A stretch of DNA of 64,000 nt from Gaeumannomyces sp. JS-464. Taxonomy: Eukaryota > Ascomycota > Sordariomycetes > Magnaporthales > Magnaporthaceae. Numbering within the stretch: the first letter of the stretch is position 1; every line of letters begins with the position of its first letter. Where the stretch lies: NCBI GenBank assembly GCA_002197995.1, contig NGZR01000006.1, forward strand, positions 62,001-126,000, given 5' to 3'. Position numbers and translations under genes: made by a program. The notes beneath the pieces were generated by a model, which saw only the letters and a list, made by a program, of their open reading frames with translations, ran no database searches and was not told the origin of the DNA. Shown piece after piece: positions 11,908-21,960 of this stretch.

Positions 11908-12219
11908 AGCTTTGATTACAAAGTCTATCTGGTGCAGGTTGGTTATGTATGAACATCCTAAAAAAGGCATGGTAGTTCGGAAATACGATGCTGTAAAAGA
12001 TATCGAAGATGTAAAAGATATCATGGGAAATGTGTTATGTCGGTCATGTCCACCCGACTCTAAACGGGTCACGCCCTAAGTATATCCGCATCCTTACAAC
12101 AAGGATAGCAATCGAACGTCCGGTATGGTGACAAACGAATCACGAATGAGAACGGCTCTGCCTCCCCATACATCATCGTCTGCCTTTTATCTAGGTTTTC
12201 GCCAAGCCTGCTCCTCGGC

Positions 12220-13989
12220 TCAAGTAACGGCTATCTCGTCGGCAGGCCGGGGCGGCGACGGCTCGCCCCTCTGGCGCATGCGGCGCTCGACCCCCGTGGG
12301 GCGCTGCTCCTCGAAGCTGCCGCGGCGGCCCCAGTTGCGGGGCTGGCGCTTGAGGAAGGCGCCGACGGCGCCCAGGTAGCCCTCGTGGCGGAGGAAGTAG
12401 GCCTGCGACGCGCCCTTGCTCCAGAAGCGGATGGCGTAGCTGAGCGTGTTCATGGTCTGCGGGTGGCCGCGGATGAAGGAGCCGCCAAAGTAGATGGCCG
12501 ACAGGTTGTGGATCTGCGACTGCAGGTACGCGATCTGGCCGATGTTGTTGCTGATGGCGTACAGGAGGGACCGGGACATGTCGGCCTTGGAGAAGCTGCC
12601 GCTACCGCTACCGCTGCTGCTTGCACCAGCACTACTCCTGTCCTCGGATGACGTATTTGCTGCTGCTACTGCTGCTGCCGTCCGCTCCCTCTCCAGCTCG
12701 CTCGACCCGCCGCCGGCGTCCTCGGCGGCCGACTCGGCCTCGCGCTTCATGCGGAACACCTTGCCAAAAGACGAGGCGATGGTGGAGCTCTTGAGCCCGA
12801 TCTTGCCGTAGTCGGTGCCGTAGATGTCGCCGACCAGCATGTCGACGCGTGAGTTGTCGCCGCGCGAGGCCAGGTCCAGCATCTCGTCAAAGGTGGCGGC
12901 GCCAGTGAGCAGCGAGAGCAGGCCCCAGAGAGTGCCGCCGCCCAGCGAGGTGCCGCCCACGCGCTGGTACCGGCGGGGGCCCTCGACTTTCAGGAACGAG
13001 ACGCCCGAGCCGATGTTGACGAGCAGGTACGGGTACAGGGAGCTGTTCTCCTCTGCTGGTTCTGCCGACGTCTCGCACGCGCCGTCGGCGGCGGGGGCGA
13101 CAAAGTGCATGGGCTCCGTCTCCGAGTAGGTAAAGACCTCGCGGGGGATCTCGGTGATGAAGAAGTCGAGGCCGATGATGAGGCACTCCATCTCGTCCTC
13201 GCGGTGGACGTCGACGCCCAGGGCGTCGCGGATCTTGTCGTAGTACTTGTAGGCGCCGCCGCCGGTGGCCATGACGCAGAGGCTGTCGGGCTTGGAGCCG
13301 TTGAGGGGCTGCTGCTTGTCGCGCAGGTGGCGCATGAAGGCGACACAGTCGTCGATGCGGTCCGTCTCGAAGCTCGTGAAGTTGAGGCGGCCGCCCGGCT
13401 CGGTCGAGTCGGGCTCGCGCGAGAAGTAGACCAGCTTGGCGAGCGAGCCGCCGATGTCGATGGCGATGTGGCTGACGACGGCCGTGTGGTAGGGCAGGCG
13501 GATGCCCTGGGTCGGGTGGTGGTCGGGCGAGCCGGAGCGGCCGTCCGGGGCCGGGGTGGCGGGGGTGGCGGAGCCGTCGTCGACGATGAAGGCGCCCTTG
13601 ACGTTGATGCGGACGGCGCCGGGGTGGCTGATGGTGTCCTCTATCTCGGCCGTGGTGGTCGCCGTGCGCGGGCGCGTCGGCCTAGTCATGGCGGTGGTAG
13701 TGGTGGCTGTTGGGAGGGTGCTGGCGGCGGTGCTGGGCGGCGGTGTCTGCGCCGACCGGCATCGCATCGCCGTTGACTGCGGGGTCGGGGGCCGCTGCAG
13801 GGACAGGGTGCTGTTGCTGGTCGTGCTGACTCCTGCTGTCGCTGTCAGGCTGTTTGGGACCAGCACCAGCACTGGGGATGCTGCTTCTGTCGCGGGAATC
13901 GGGACGACGGGGCGGGCCGCTCCATCTCCAGATGGTGATGGTGGTGTTGCTGTTGCTGCCATGTCTGGCGTCATGGTTCTGGCGACCAT
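12220..13989 (-). CDS. cab1: Pantothenate kinase (type II, eukaryotic PanK)
   Basis: Catalyses ATP-dependent phosphorylation of pantothenate, the first and usually rate-limiting step of coenzyme A synthesis. One uninterrupted frame of 589 codons. The ATP-binding phosphate-1 motif IAIDIGGSLAKLVYF lies at about residues 175-189. It is followed by CVMATGGGAYKYYDKI, ECLIIGLDFF, the LLVNIGSGVSFLKV / GGTSLGGGTLWGLLSLL block typical of type II PanK, DIYGTDYGKIGL, and the C-terminal IYFGGSFIRGHPQTMNTLSYAIRFW. An Ala/Ser-rich insertion (about GSGSGSFS) precedes the last conserved block. The first about 110 residues are Thr/Pro/Ala-rich and not conserved. An internal Met (codon 101, ATG complement at 13687-13689) just before HPGAVRINVKGAF would give a more usual length. 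Convergent with the RGS gene. Confidence 0.93.
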   Translation of the reverse strand: MVARTMTPDMAATATPPSPSGDGAARPVVPIPATEAASPVLVLVPNSLTATAGVSTTSNSTLSLQRPPTPQSTAMRCRSAQTPPPSTAASTLPTATTTTAMTRPTRPRTATTTAEIEDTISHPGAVRINVKGAFIVDDGSATPATPAPDGRSGSPDHHPTQGIRLPYHTAVVSHIAIDIGGSLAKLVYFSREPDSTEPGGRLNFTSFETDRIDDCVAFMRHLRDKQQPLNGSKPDSLCVMATGGGAYKYYDKIRDALGVDVHREDEMECLIIGLDFFITEIPREVFTYSETEPMHFVAPAADGACETSAEPAEENSSLYPYLLVNIGSGVSFLKVEGPRRYQRVGGTSLGGGTLWGLLSLLTGAATFDEMLDLASRGDNSRVDMLVGDIYGTDYGKIGLKSSTIASSFGKVFRMKREAESAAEDAGGGSSELERERTAAAVAAANTSSEDRSSAGASSSGSGSGSFSKADMSRSLLYAISNNIGQIAYLQSQIHNLSAIYFGGSFIRGHPQTMNTLSYAIRFWSKGASQAYFLRHEGYLGAVGAFLKRQPRNWGRRGSFEEQRPTGVERRMRQRGEPSPPRPADEIAVT

Positions 13990-14894
13990 TTTGTCCTATG
14001 TTGCTGGCGATTGCGTCTTCTGGCTCAACTCCAACACGCACTCAATCAAGGCGGCATCCAGGCCATGTCGGAAAGGCAAAAGGGGTGGCTGCCTCGTGCC
14101 CCAGTGAAGGCCATTTTTTACTCTTGTCGCCATTCTGACATGTACCGTGTATTTTTTCTCATGGTGCATTTTGGTCTCGGGCGGAGCTCCTCAGCGTTGG
14201 GGATTTTTGGTCCCAATGGATTCGGATTACGCTTCACAATTTCGGCTCGGGTTGAACAAGTGCTCCAGGCCGACCACCAGACCAGACCCCAGCACCGCAC
14301 CCAGGAATGACCGCCACAAGCTCCGCCCGTGCCCTGCTGATGCTGGCGATGCGCTCCCGTGGCCCGAGGCGATGCGATCTGATGCCAGCGGATGCATGCG
14401 CCGCGCGCGCACAACTCCAAGGTCCCCTTGGCCCGGCGGGATCCACTTCGGCTGACACCTCTAAGCTGAGACCCTTGCGACAGCCCGGTTACGTCACCTG
14501 CTGCACTACTGGATGTGTGAAGCTCTGTGCAAGCTTTAATCGGCTGCCATAAGCTGCCAATCTTCGAGAGATGTCTGGACAACATCTGTCTCGCTCGACG
14601 CAAGTTGCTGCATGCACGGCGCCCGGACATGCATCGTCATTCATTCACCGTCGTTTTCTTACTCCCACCAACACAGACGGGATATTTAACAGCATTTCGG
14701 GGAAAACTGTCCGGTGTCTGAGCCGGGCCGCCAAAATGCGAACATTTCCAAACATAGACATAAAAAAACAAAGCATCCCGCCCGCCGCACATGAGACGAA
14801 CCTCAACTGGCCAAGGAGGAGACTGGTTCGTCCCAATCTCCACAAACACCAATGCGCATGGCAAACACCTGCCCGGCAATCTATCTAGCTCCAA
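13990..14894. other. Intergenic, no gene seen
   Basis: Spacer between the PanK 5' end and the 3' end of the unknown gene 14895-16239. Only short unsupported ORFs on both strands. Confidence 0.6.
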
Positions 14895-16239
14895 TCAGCC
14901 AAAAAATGCCATGGGTGGATGTGGCGCCGCCTCACCGCACGTCTCCTCTGGAATTCCAGTGCAATCACTCGTTGAGCCGAGATACGCTTGGGCCAGCGCG
15001 CCTTGGTGACCATGGCTCCAAGGCTGTGCCAACGAGGCGTCGCACTCGACCGGCATGTTTTCCGACCCCAGGACCTGCATGTGGCCAGCGTGCAGAGGGA
15101 GCTCCTCGGGATGGGGCACGGGCACGAGAACATCCCAGTAGATATTGTTCTGCTGGAGAGTTTCTAGCCCGAGAAATGCGGTCTCCATGAGCTGCTGGTG
15201 GATTAACAGATCTTTGGCGCCCATCTCGTAACCATCGCCTTGGACAATCTCTGCGCCCTGAGCCTCGGGCGCGGTGATGTATTCCTGGGCTGCTGAGCAT
15301 TCGTATGTCGTGGCGTCGACTGCCTCAGTGGGCTCTGTTGGCACTGAGGTCGTGGGCAGCCACCCATCCTCAATAGCAAAACCGGTCGACTCGTCCCAAG
15401 GCGACCATCGGCCTGTGGGCAGGTGCACTGGCGTAGGCATGGCTAGTACCAAAGGTTCTAGTGTCGCATTCGCATCCTCTGCTTCTGAATTTATAGATGT
15501 GGCAGCAGTCGTAATTGAGTCTGGAGAGACAGTTCCAGTAGTAGGAGCATCGGTAGCCGGCATAGCTGGTTCTTGCAAAGAGTATCGATGGCTAATAGCA
15601 GCCTTCTCCGTTGTGTCTGGTCCCTCCGGAGGAGGAGTATCGCCAGGCTCAACAGAATGCGAGGCTTTATCTGTCTCAGTCGTAGATTTCTTGTTGTTCT
15701 TCTTCTTTCTCTTTGACGGCGGTTTGCCTTGTGTCGGATGCGTCTCGACGGTTTGTCCAGTGCAAAACGAAGGCTATACTTGGCCCAACCCGCAAAGAGC
15801 GCGCCCAACAGGTCAGCCAACTGAACCCATGAACAAGGAACGAGGTGTGAGCAGGCATCCATACAGGCGTCACTGAGCGAGCGAGATGCAGAAGCAAACG
15901 CTCGAGTGGTGGTGACGGCGTACGTGTCACGCGTTCCTTGAGTTCGGCCGTGATCTCTCGCCTTTTGTACCGAGCTTTTGCTGTTGAGCCCACTTCAGCT
16001 GCCTTGGAGCATCCCGACTCCAGGGTGATGCTATCTGAGGGGGAGCAGCTGTCGTGGATGCTGGACGTGTCGCTTCGTCCTCGCTTGGTACCGGCCAAGG
16101 TCGACTTGTTCTTGACGCCGTCGAACATCGTCCCGGGCTTGGCACCTTGCTCTGCTGCGTCTGACAGTTGTCCCTGGGAAACCATAGTCCCATTTGTATT
16201 GATCAGTTGATGATTAGAGGGTGTTGCATAAGGCGTCAT
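14895..16239 (-). CDS. Unknown protein with basic NLS-like stretch
   Basis: Not recognised. Reading minus from ATG 16239 (MTPYATPSNHQLINTNG), exon 1 runs to about 15874. An intron with acceptor at 15774 follows; the donor is GTGACG at 15873 or GTATGG at 15864, both phase 0, with a CTGAC branch site. Exon 2 is 15773-14895 and ends ...PPMAFFG, for about 414 residues. The predicted protein is low in hydrophobic segments and rich in Ser/Thr/Pro/Glu. Exon 2 opens PSFCTGQTVETHPTQGK and soon has a lysine-rich PSKRKKKNNKK, suggesting nuclear location. Splice sites joining two long frames argue for a real gene, but exact boundaries and start are uncertain. Confidence 0.5.
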
Positions 16240-17052
16240 CTTGTCTGTGCTTGGTTCTCGTCGGTGGGGTTTGAAGCTATCATAGGAATCTGGGCAATAT
16301 AAATTTAAAAGCCTAGAAATGAAGGAGGAAAAGCACGCTTGTGTGAGCCGTCCATTAGATATGGTTCGCAGGATTCTCCTTGCGAGCTGGAGATTCCAGG
16401 GCGAGGTTTGCTCGGCTCGAAAGAGAAGGGGCAGGGGCTGACTTGGAAGTTCCGGCCCGATGATGTCGGGCGGGAGGGGATCTTCCAGATCGATCGCGCC
16501 ATGGCGATTTGCCTTGGCCCCGGGGAGGGCTGAACATTCCTCGTGGTGTTCCAACCCAACCGATGGGTACTGCCAAGCAGCCAACACCAATAAGAAAGGT
16601 GTGTTTTGGAGCGAAAGGAGAAACAGAAAAAAGCAAGAGGCGGAACAAGGAGTGCGGAGATGCCGAGCCGGGGACGACAACCGAGAAACAAGGAAGAGAC
16701 GAGATAAAACATAAACAAAATAGAAATTATGGTGCAAGTTGCACAGCTTGGAGGCACTGACGGTGCATCAGACTGGTGTCACTTCAGCCGCAATCTCGAG
16801 CGATCTTCGTCCTGAAACGCGTAGCTGTAGGTTCCCTGGCAGAAAAGGCGCTACTCTTGCATTCTAATCCATTTTGAACTTTTGGTGTACCGTTGTCCCA
16901 AATCCGGGTTATATCGAGCGGGTCGTATAGCGAATGTACTATAACAGCTACAAGACAGGGGAGGGAAGAGGGGGAAAAGGGAGAAGAGAGGAGATTGGGC
17001 TGGTGCGGAAGGGCAGCCTTGCTGTTTGCCGCCTAAAGCTGCTGCACATGTG
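16240..17052. other. Intergenic, no gene seen
   Basis: 5' flank of the unknown minus-strand gene and 3' flank of the AIM11 gene. Purine-rich A/G tracts occur at about 16610-16720 and 16955-17000. No coding signal beyond shadows of the neighbouring frame. Confidence 0.55.
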
Positions 17053-17709
17053 CTACCTCTCTTGCTTGTCTTGGGGATTGTCTGCGGATGCTGGCTTCTC
17101 CTTTTTCTTGAGGCGCAAGAGCATGCTCTCCATCCACTCCTGGACCTCCTTCTCCGACTCCTCGTCCGTCTTGCCGGCGGCCTCGCCCATGATGTGCTTC
17201 CTGGCCCTGTCGCGCAGCTCGTCGACCGACGAGATGTCGAACGCCCACGAGAGCCCGCCCGTCATCATGATGGCGAAGCTGAAGACGTTGAGCGTGGCCA
17301 GCCCGAGCGCCTGGGCGGCGATCATGCCGCCGTCGGCGTCCGGGTCCGCGGCGGGGCGGCCGTCCCCGCGGCCGGCCGTGGGCTTCTGGTAGGTGGACGG
17401 GTGGTAGAACTTTGGGGCGGCGGCGAGCTGCTTGCGCGCGACGGCGCGGCGCGTGATGGCCGTCGACCAGAACAGGAAGCCCGCGCCCGCGAAGAAGAGC
17501 CCCAGCTGCTTCAGGGACCGCGGCGACAGGGCCGAGTTGGCGGCGCGGTCGTGCTGCTGCAGCTCTCGCAGCTGGTCCTGCCGCCGCAGCCGCTCCAGCT
17601 GCGACTCGGCGCTCGGGCCCGCTGCTGGTGCTGGTGGAGGAGGAGGGGCGGCGGCTGGCGGGGCCGAGTCCTTCGCGGGCGGCTTGCTGGATGAGAACCA
17701 CGAGAACAT
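17053..17709 (-). CDS. aim11: AIM11 family mitochondrial membrane protein
   Basis: Altered inheritance of mitochondria protein 11, a small two-span membrane protein of the fungal mitochondrion. Its yeast counterpart affects mitochondrial genome inheritance; the molecular function is unknown. Single exon, 218 residues. It starts MFSWFSSSKPPAKDS, then an Ala/Pro-rich linker, a charged helix (ESQLERLRRQDQLRELQQ), span 1 KQLGLFFAGAGFLFWSTAITRR, the family signature PKFYHP, span 2 LGLATLNVFSFAIMMTGGLSWAFDISS, and a charged C-terminus ending in DKQER. Length and motif order are as in relatives and the frame is clean. Confidence 0.9.
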   Translation of the reverse strand: MFSWFSSSKPPAKDSAPPAAAPPPPPAPAAGPSAESQLERLRRQDQLRELQQHDRAANSALSPRSLKQLGLFFAGAGFLFWSTAITRRAVARKQLAAAPKFYHPSTYQKPTAGRGDGRPAADPDADGGMIAAQALGLATLNVFSFAIMMTGGLSWAFDISSVDELRDRARKHIMGEAAGKTDEESEKEVQEWMESMLLRLKKKEKPASADNPQDKQER

Positions 17710-18240
17710 TGTGGCTGGCTCTCGGCGGCGCAGAGTTTTGTCTTGTCGGGGCGGGCTCGCTCGGGGAGAAAAGACGCCACTGTAGGGCGGCCGGCGCGAG
17801 GGGCTGGCGCTTCGGGAACAGTGAAGCTGGCTGAGCCGCGCTGGCTCGCTGGTGGGAGCCTCGTGAAAGTGGCTGAGAGCAGCTCAATTTGCTTCCACGG
17901 GCGTCTCTGGAAATCCCGGAAGCTCAATTCTTTCCCGCTCGAAGCTCTCGACTGCTCTACGTGCCCGCTGGCATGTTTCAATGGAGGTTTGTGTCCTGCT
18001 AGGTGCATAAACAAGGTGGGCCTTTTCTTTCAGTGGAGTTTGTGTGCCGAAGCTGCCCGCGCGGGGAAGCCGCCGACTACGCGAGTCATGCAATTAGGGG
18101 GCAAGGAGAGCAAGGGGAATTTGTGCGGCTGCGTCGCGAGAGCTGGATAAAGGCTTCATAAAAACAATGCTAGACTGTGGATGATCCCGTGTGCTATGCA
18201 ACCATCCAAAAATAATAATAAAAAAGGAAACGAGCTGTCG
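17710..18240. other. Intergenic, no gene seen
   Basis: 5' flank of AIM11 and 3' flank of the unknown gene at 18241-19114. Short ORFs only. Confidence 0.6.
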
Positions 18241-19114
18241 TCACCCCTTCCGAGTGTTACCCCTGAGACGCCGCGCCCTGAGCACAATGACCAAATACTT
18301 TTTGATGCTGGGGAACTGGTGAGGATTCAGCTCAACGCGACGATAAGTCGGCTGCCCGTCCATGACAAACGTCACGGCGAACTGGTCCAGGTCTTGGTCG
18401 AACACGGATCGGATCTCGCTGCACCACTGCCGCTGGTCAGCCGGGCCTTTTTTTCTTCTTCTTTTTCTTTCTTTCTTTTTTTTTTGCTTGACCAGGCCGC
18501 ATACGTGCTCCTACTCACCTCCTCGGCGTCTCTAGGCCAGACCATGCTGCAAACAACGGCAAAAACGCGCCCGCACCACCGCAGGTGCGCCGCCCTCGCC
18601 CGCCTCCTGCCCATGGCGCCCGGCATGTGGCCGTTGTACTCGCGCCTGTCCACCGTCGGCTTCCAGTGGTTGATGACCTCGCGGACGTAGCCCATCAGGT
18701 TGACCAGGTCCTCCCCGAGGCCGTCGGGCGTAGCCGTGATGGCTTCTGCCGCTAGCCGGGACCTCAAGTCCACCGCGGCCTCGAGGGCATCGACGATGGT
18801 GCGGCTCGATGCTTCGCACAGGCTCCTTACGGCCTGGATCTCCTTGCGGAACCCGTAGTTCCTGTTGCCCTCGCGGACGTCGTCCTCTGGCGGCATGTGC
18901 TCGGTGCTGTGGTAGGCGGCGAGCTCGGCCTCGACGTGGCGTGGCTTGTCATCGGCATCGGCGTCGACGAACATGTCCAACAGCCAAGACAGTGCCTCGA
19001 GAGCCTCTGCCCTGGTGGGCTCGCGTTTTTTCAGGTCGTCGTATTGGCTGTCGCATTCCTGGTAGATGAGTTTGCCTGTAATGCTGCTGCTTCTTCCAGG
19101 GTGGTGAAGTTCAT
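18241..19114 (-). CDS. Unknown two-exon protein
   Basis: Not recognised. It starts MNFTTLEEAAALQ at 19114. The frame changes near 19075 where one C of a run seems lost; allowing for it gives 261 codons in total. Exon 1 ends at 18519 (...VWPRDAEE) before a GTGAGT donor. The 92-bp intron 18518-18427 contains a long polypyrimidine tract, and exon 2 (18426-18241) reads EIRSVFDQDLDQFAVTF...RRLRGNTRKG. Two slightly later acceptors are also in phase. The protein is largely helical and charged, about 260 residues, without membrane segments. KKYLVIVLRAR near the C-terminus resembles a beta strand. Splicing logic and codon bias support a real gene; no function is inferred. Confidence 0.55.
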
Positions 19115-19738
19115 TTTTCCATTTAGATGTTGGTAACCAAAAGGGTCGCAACAAAGCCGAGAAACGCAAAGGAAGGCAAAGAGAGTGGCCTGGATTCGGT
19201 GATCCCCAAACAGGGAATTTGGGAGAATTACACCGATCAACACCGTGTTAATTCCCCAGAGATCCAACATACCCAACTACCTGGTGCCTGGTTATGGCCC
19301 CTCAGGAAACCCCAGCACAGGAGAACCGGAAGTCTGGCCAAGCGAGCAAAAGGAGCAGGCTCTGGTGACGAGCTCAAGACGACGTTGGTCCGCCCTTGCA
19401 TGTTGGTTGCTTGGTTGGCACCAGCTTGGTTGGCACCAAACTGTCTGCCAATTATTGCCCGCAGGATGAGCCGCGGGGGTTCACTTGCTGCCTATTGCCC
19501 CAGACCCAGCCGTCTCCACAGCTCATGCAGCGTGCCCAAACAGGCGCTGAACACGCCATCAGGCCCCCAGATCCCCAGCGATGGATGGTCAATGGAGCTC
19601 AGCCCAGGTGCTATTTCCAACCGATCGATCGGGAAACACTGAATTCTCCCCCTGAGACCCGATTACTGATCGGACAAGCCACCACCAACGACACCGTCTT
19701 GTTCCAGCCGGAATTTCCGAATAGTCGAGACCAAGACC
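19115..19738. other. Divergent promoter region
   Basis: Shared upstream region between the minus-strand unknown gene (start 19114) and the plus-strand dioxygenase (start 19739). A short direct repeat, GGTTGCTTGGTTGGCACC followed by a second GCTTGGTTGGCACC, lies at about 19403-19437. No gene seen. Confidence 0.6.
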
Positions 19739-21202
19739 ATGGCAAAGGGCAACAAGGGTCCCGCAAAGGCAGCCGCGGCGGGATCCAAAGGCGGAGCAGC
19801 CGCCGGCGCCGCGCCTGCTGCTGCTGCTGCCGCCGCCGCCGCTGCTGCCGCCTCTGCTGGCCCCCCACCATCGTGGCCTCCCTTCAAGCCCAGCCTCCCC
19901 GTGGTCGACCCGCTGGCCTTCGAGCCCGTCGTGCCGGCCAAGGTCGTCGTGGCCCGCAGCTTCTTCCCCCGGTCGCTGTGCAGGGCCTACGTCGACTTCC
20001 TCGCCGGCCTACCCCTGGTCACGACCCCGGCCCGCCCGAAAGGGGCACGCCGTGCGCCAGAACGACCGCTTCCAGGTCCACGACCCGGCCTTTGCCTCGC
20101 GCCTCTGGCGGGACACGGGCCTGAGGGACGCGCTCCTGGGCCGGGCTGGCGACGATGATGGTGGTGGCGGCGGCGGCGGCCGGGAGCATGATGGGGTTCT
20201 CGACCCTCGTCTATGGTGAGATTGAGAGCTGGGCGGCAGACCCTGTGCCTAGCCAGCCAACCCTCCCTACCCACCCACACTCCTTCTCACCGGTTACCCA
20301 ATCTGCCGGGACTAGAGGCGCAGGAATCTTTCGGCCCATTTCCTTCTTTTAGATCCATGTCTTTCCACATGACTTCTTTTTGTTGTCTCTAATGCTCCCG
20401 ACCACTTGACCCAGGGGCGGGGAAGTCGTTGGACTGAACCCCAACATCCGTGTGTACCGTTACACCAACGGCCAACACTTTGCTCCTCACTGTGGGTTCT
20501 CTTCCCCCTCCTATTTCCCGTCCTTTCACCCTTGTCTTGCTTTTAAGGGAGCAAGTGTGCAGGATCGTGCGTTTGTGTGGCGTGTGTATGTCAACGCGGC
20601 CACCCAATCGGAGCCAATCCGGCCCTGTATCCCCCTCCCTCCCACACCAACCAAGAGATTCCGGTTCTGGGCTTGGCTCCCCAGGGTGCCGAGCAGAGAA
20701 CAAGCCTCTGGGGGACGGATAAAACCCTTCAGCCTGGTTGGTAGACATCCAGGGGCTGGTTGGCTGGCTGACACAGTGATCAATCCTACACACAATCCCC
20801 TCCCCAAAAAAAAGACGACGACTCCAACAACGTCACAGTCACGGCAGAGGACGGCAAGACGGCCATCCCGGCCAAGACGACCTGGACCCTCCTGCTCTAC
20901 CTGACGTCCGCGGCCGACGGCGGCTGCGCCGGGGGCGAGACCGTCTTCTACACCAGGGATCGCGTCTCGGCCAAGGAGGAGGTCGCCGTGGCGCCCGAGA
21001 CGGGCCTGCTGCTCTTGCACAAGCACGGCGACGACTGCATGCTGGTATACATCACCACCATTAACCCCCCCTCTTCCCGTATCATAACCTCCGGCGGAAA
21101 GAGAGACAACTGACATCATGTCCACCCCGCTAGCACGAAGGGCGCGAGGTCACTGCGGGTGAGAAGTGGGTCATCCGGAGCGATCTCTGCGTGAGGAAGT
21201 GA
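19739..21202 (+). CDS. Fe(II)/2-oxoglutarate dioxygenase, prolyl 4-hydroxylase-like
   Basis: Cupin-fold oxygenase using Fe(II), O2 and 2-oxoglutarate. Four exons: 19739-20215, 20415-20491, 20815-21044 and 21134-21202. Introns 20216-20414, 20492-20814 and 21045-21133 have GT-AG ends and matching phases. The second splice rebuilds HYDDSNN, the HxD iron-ligand pair. The distal ligand His opens exon 4 (HEGREVTAG), and the following GEKWVIRSD supplies the basic residue that binds 2-oxoglutarate. Conserved VGLNPNIRVYRYTNGQ, TTWTLLLYLT and GGETVFY are present. The N-terminus is an Ala/Gly run (about residues 12-40) before PPFKPSLPVVDPLAF. The frame shifts once near 20036-20046 in an A/G run, before the conserved VRQNDRFQV; allowing for one base gives 284 codons. 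The substrate is unknown; fungal relatives are small soluble enzymes, not collagen hydroxylases. Confidence 0.88.
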
Positions 21203-21960
21203 GAGGAAAAGAAGCAACAAACAATCCAGTTCCATTATTACCCCGTGGTCCTACCTCGACGCATTTTCCGCCTCCCCTTTTTGGTCTCCCTTGCGCCGGG
21301 GTTGACAAATCCGCTGGACGAATGAGGTATGAGGGTCCAGGATACCATTAGTCCTCGATTTCGACCTCCTTTTCCCAAGGCGCCACAGGCGCCCAGCGAT
21401 CGAGAACAAGGCGGGAGCGCTACCCCGTCTTGCTTGGAAATGAAATGACAGATTTCCTATACGGGCCCTATGGAAAGAAGGAAGGGAGTGTCGGCGCCCG
21501 AGTATGCGAAGTGTTCTCCACGAACGTGGCTTGAGACAATCATGACCATGTTCTTTGGCAGCTCTCTCGCTCAAGCAAATCAAAATAACCCCGAGGGATT
21601 AAAATAGAAACAAAGCAAAGAAGCAAAGTGAATTCGCTATGCCCAATTTCCCATCACCCGCTCGGGAGTGTATCCGATTTCCCATCCCGCTGCCTCGTTG
21701 AAATGGAGGAAATCTTCAAAAAGGTAAAATGCTAGAAATTAATAGTCTGTAATTTCTGCTCCATCTTTTATCTCGGAACCTTACCTGCAAAAAGCTAGCT
21801 CGATCTGTGTAACCCCAAGTATTGTCTCATGGGGTTGGGGGTATGTTGTTGCGGCCTCGCTCCCTGCCGAGTAGCCAAGAGCAGGTAGCTGGTAGCCTAG
21901 ATTCCTGGAAGCGAGTAGGCACCAGACGGAGGGCACGAAGGCGAGGGCCAGCGTGTCAGC
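21203..21960. other. Intergenic between convergent genes
   Basis: 3' flanks of the dioxygenase (plus) and the RdRP (minus). AT-rich around 21590-21780. No gene seen. Confidence 0.65.

Larger units (their letters stand above)
11534..12219. other. Convergent 3' intergenic region with simple repeats
   Basis: 3' flanks of the convergent RGS and pantothenate kinase genes. It contains a pentanucleotide microsatellite and a 29-base A run, listed separately. No gene seen. Confidence 0.7.

Noticed and set aside
13105..13776. Long plus-strand ORF inside the PanK gene
   Set aside because: An antisense shadow of a GC-rich conserved frame; composition is Val/Gly/Asp/Arg repeats with no motif.
17033..17887. 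284-codon minus-strand ORF over AIM11
   Set aside because: Shifted frame of the AIM11 exon; the AIM11 frame carries the conserved membrane spans.
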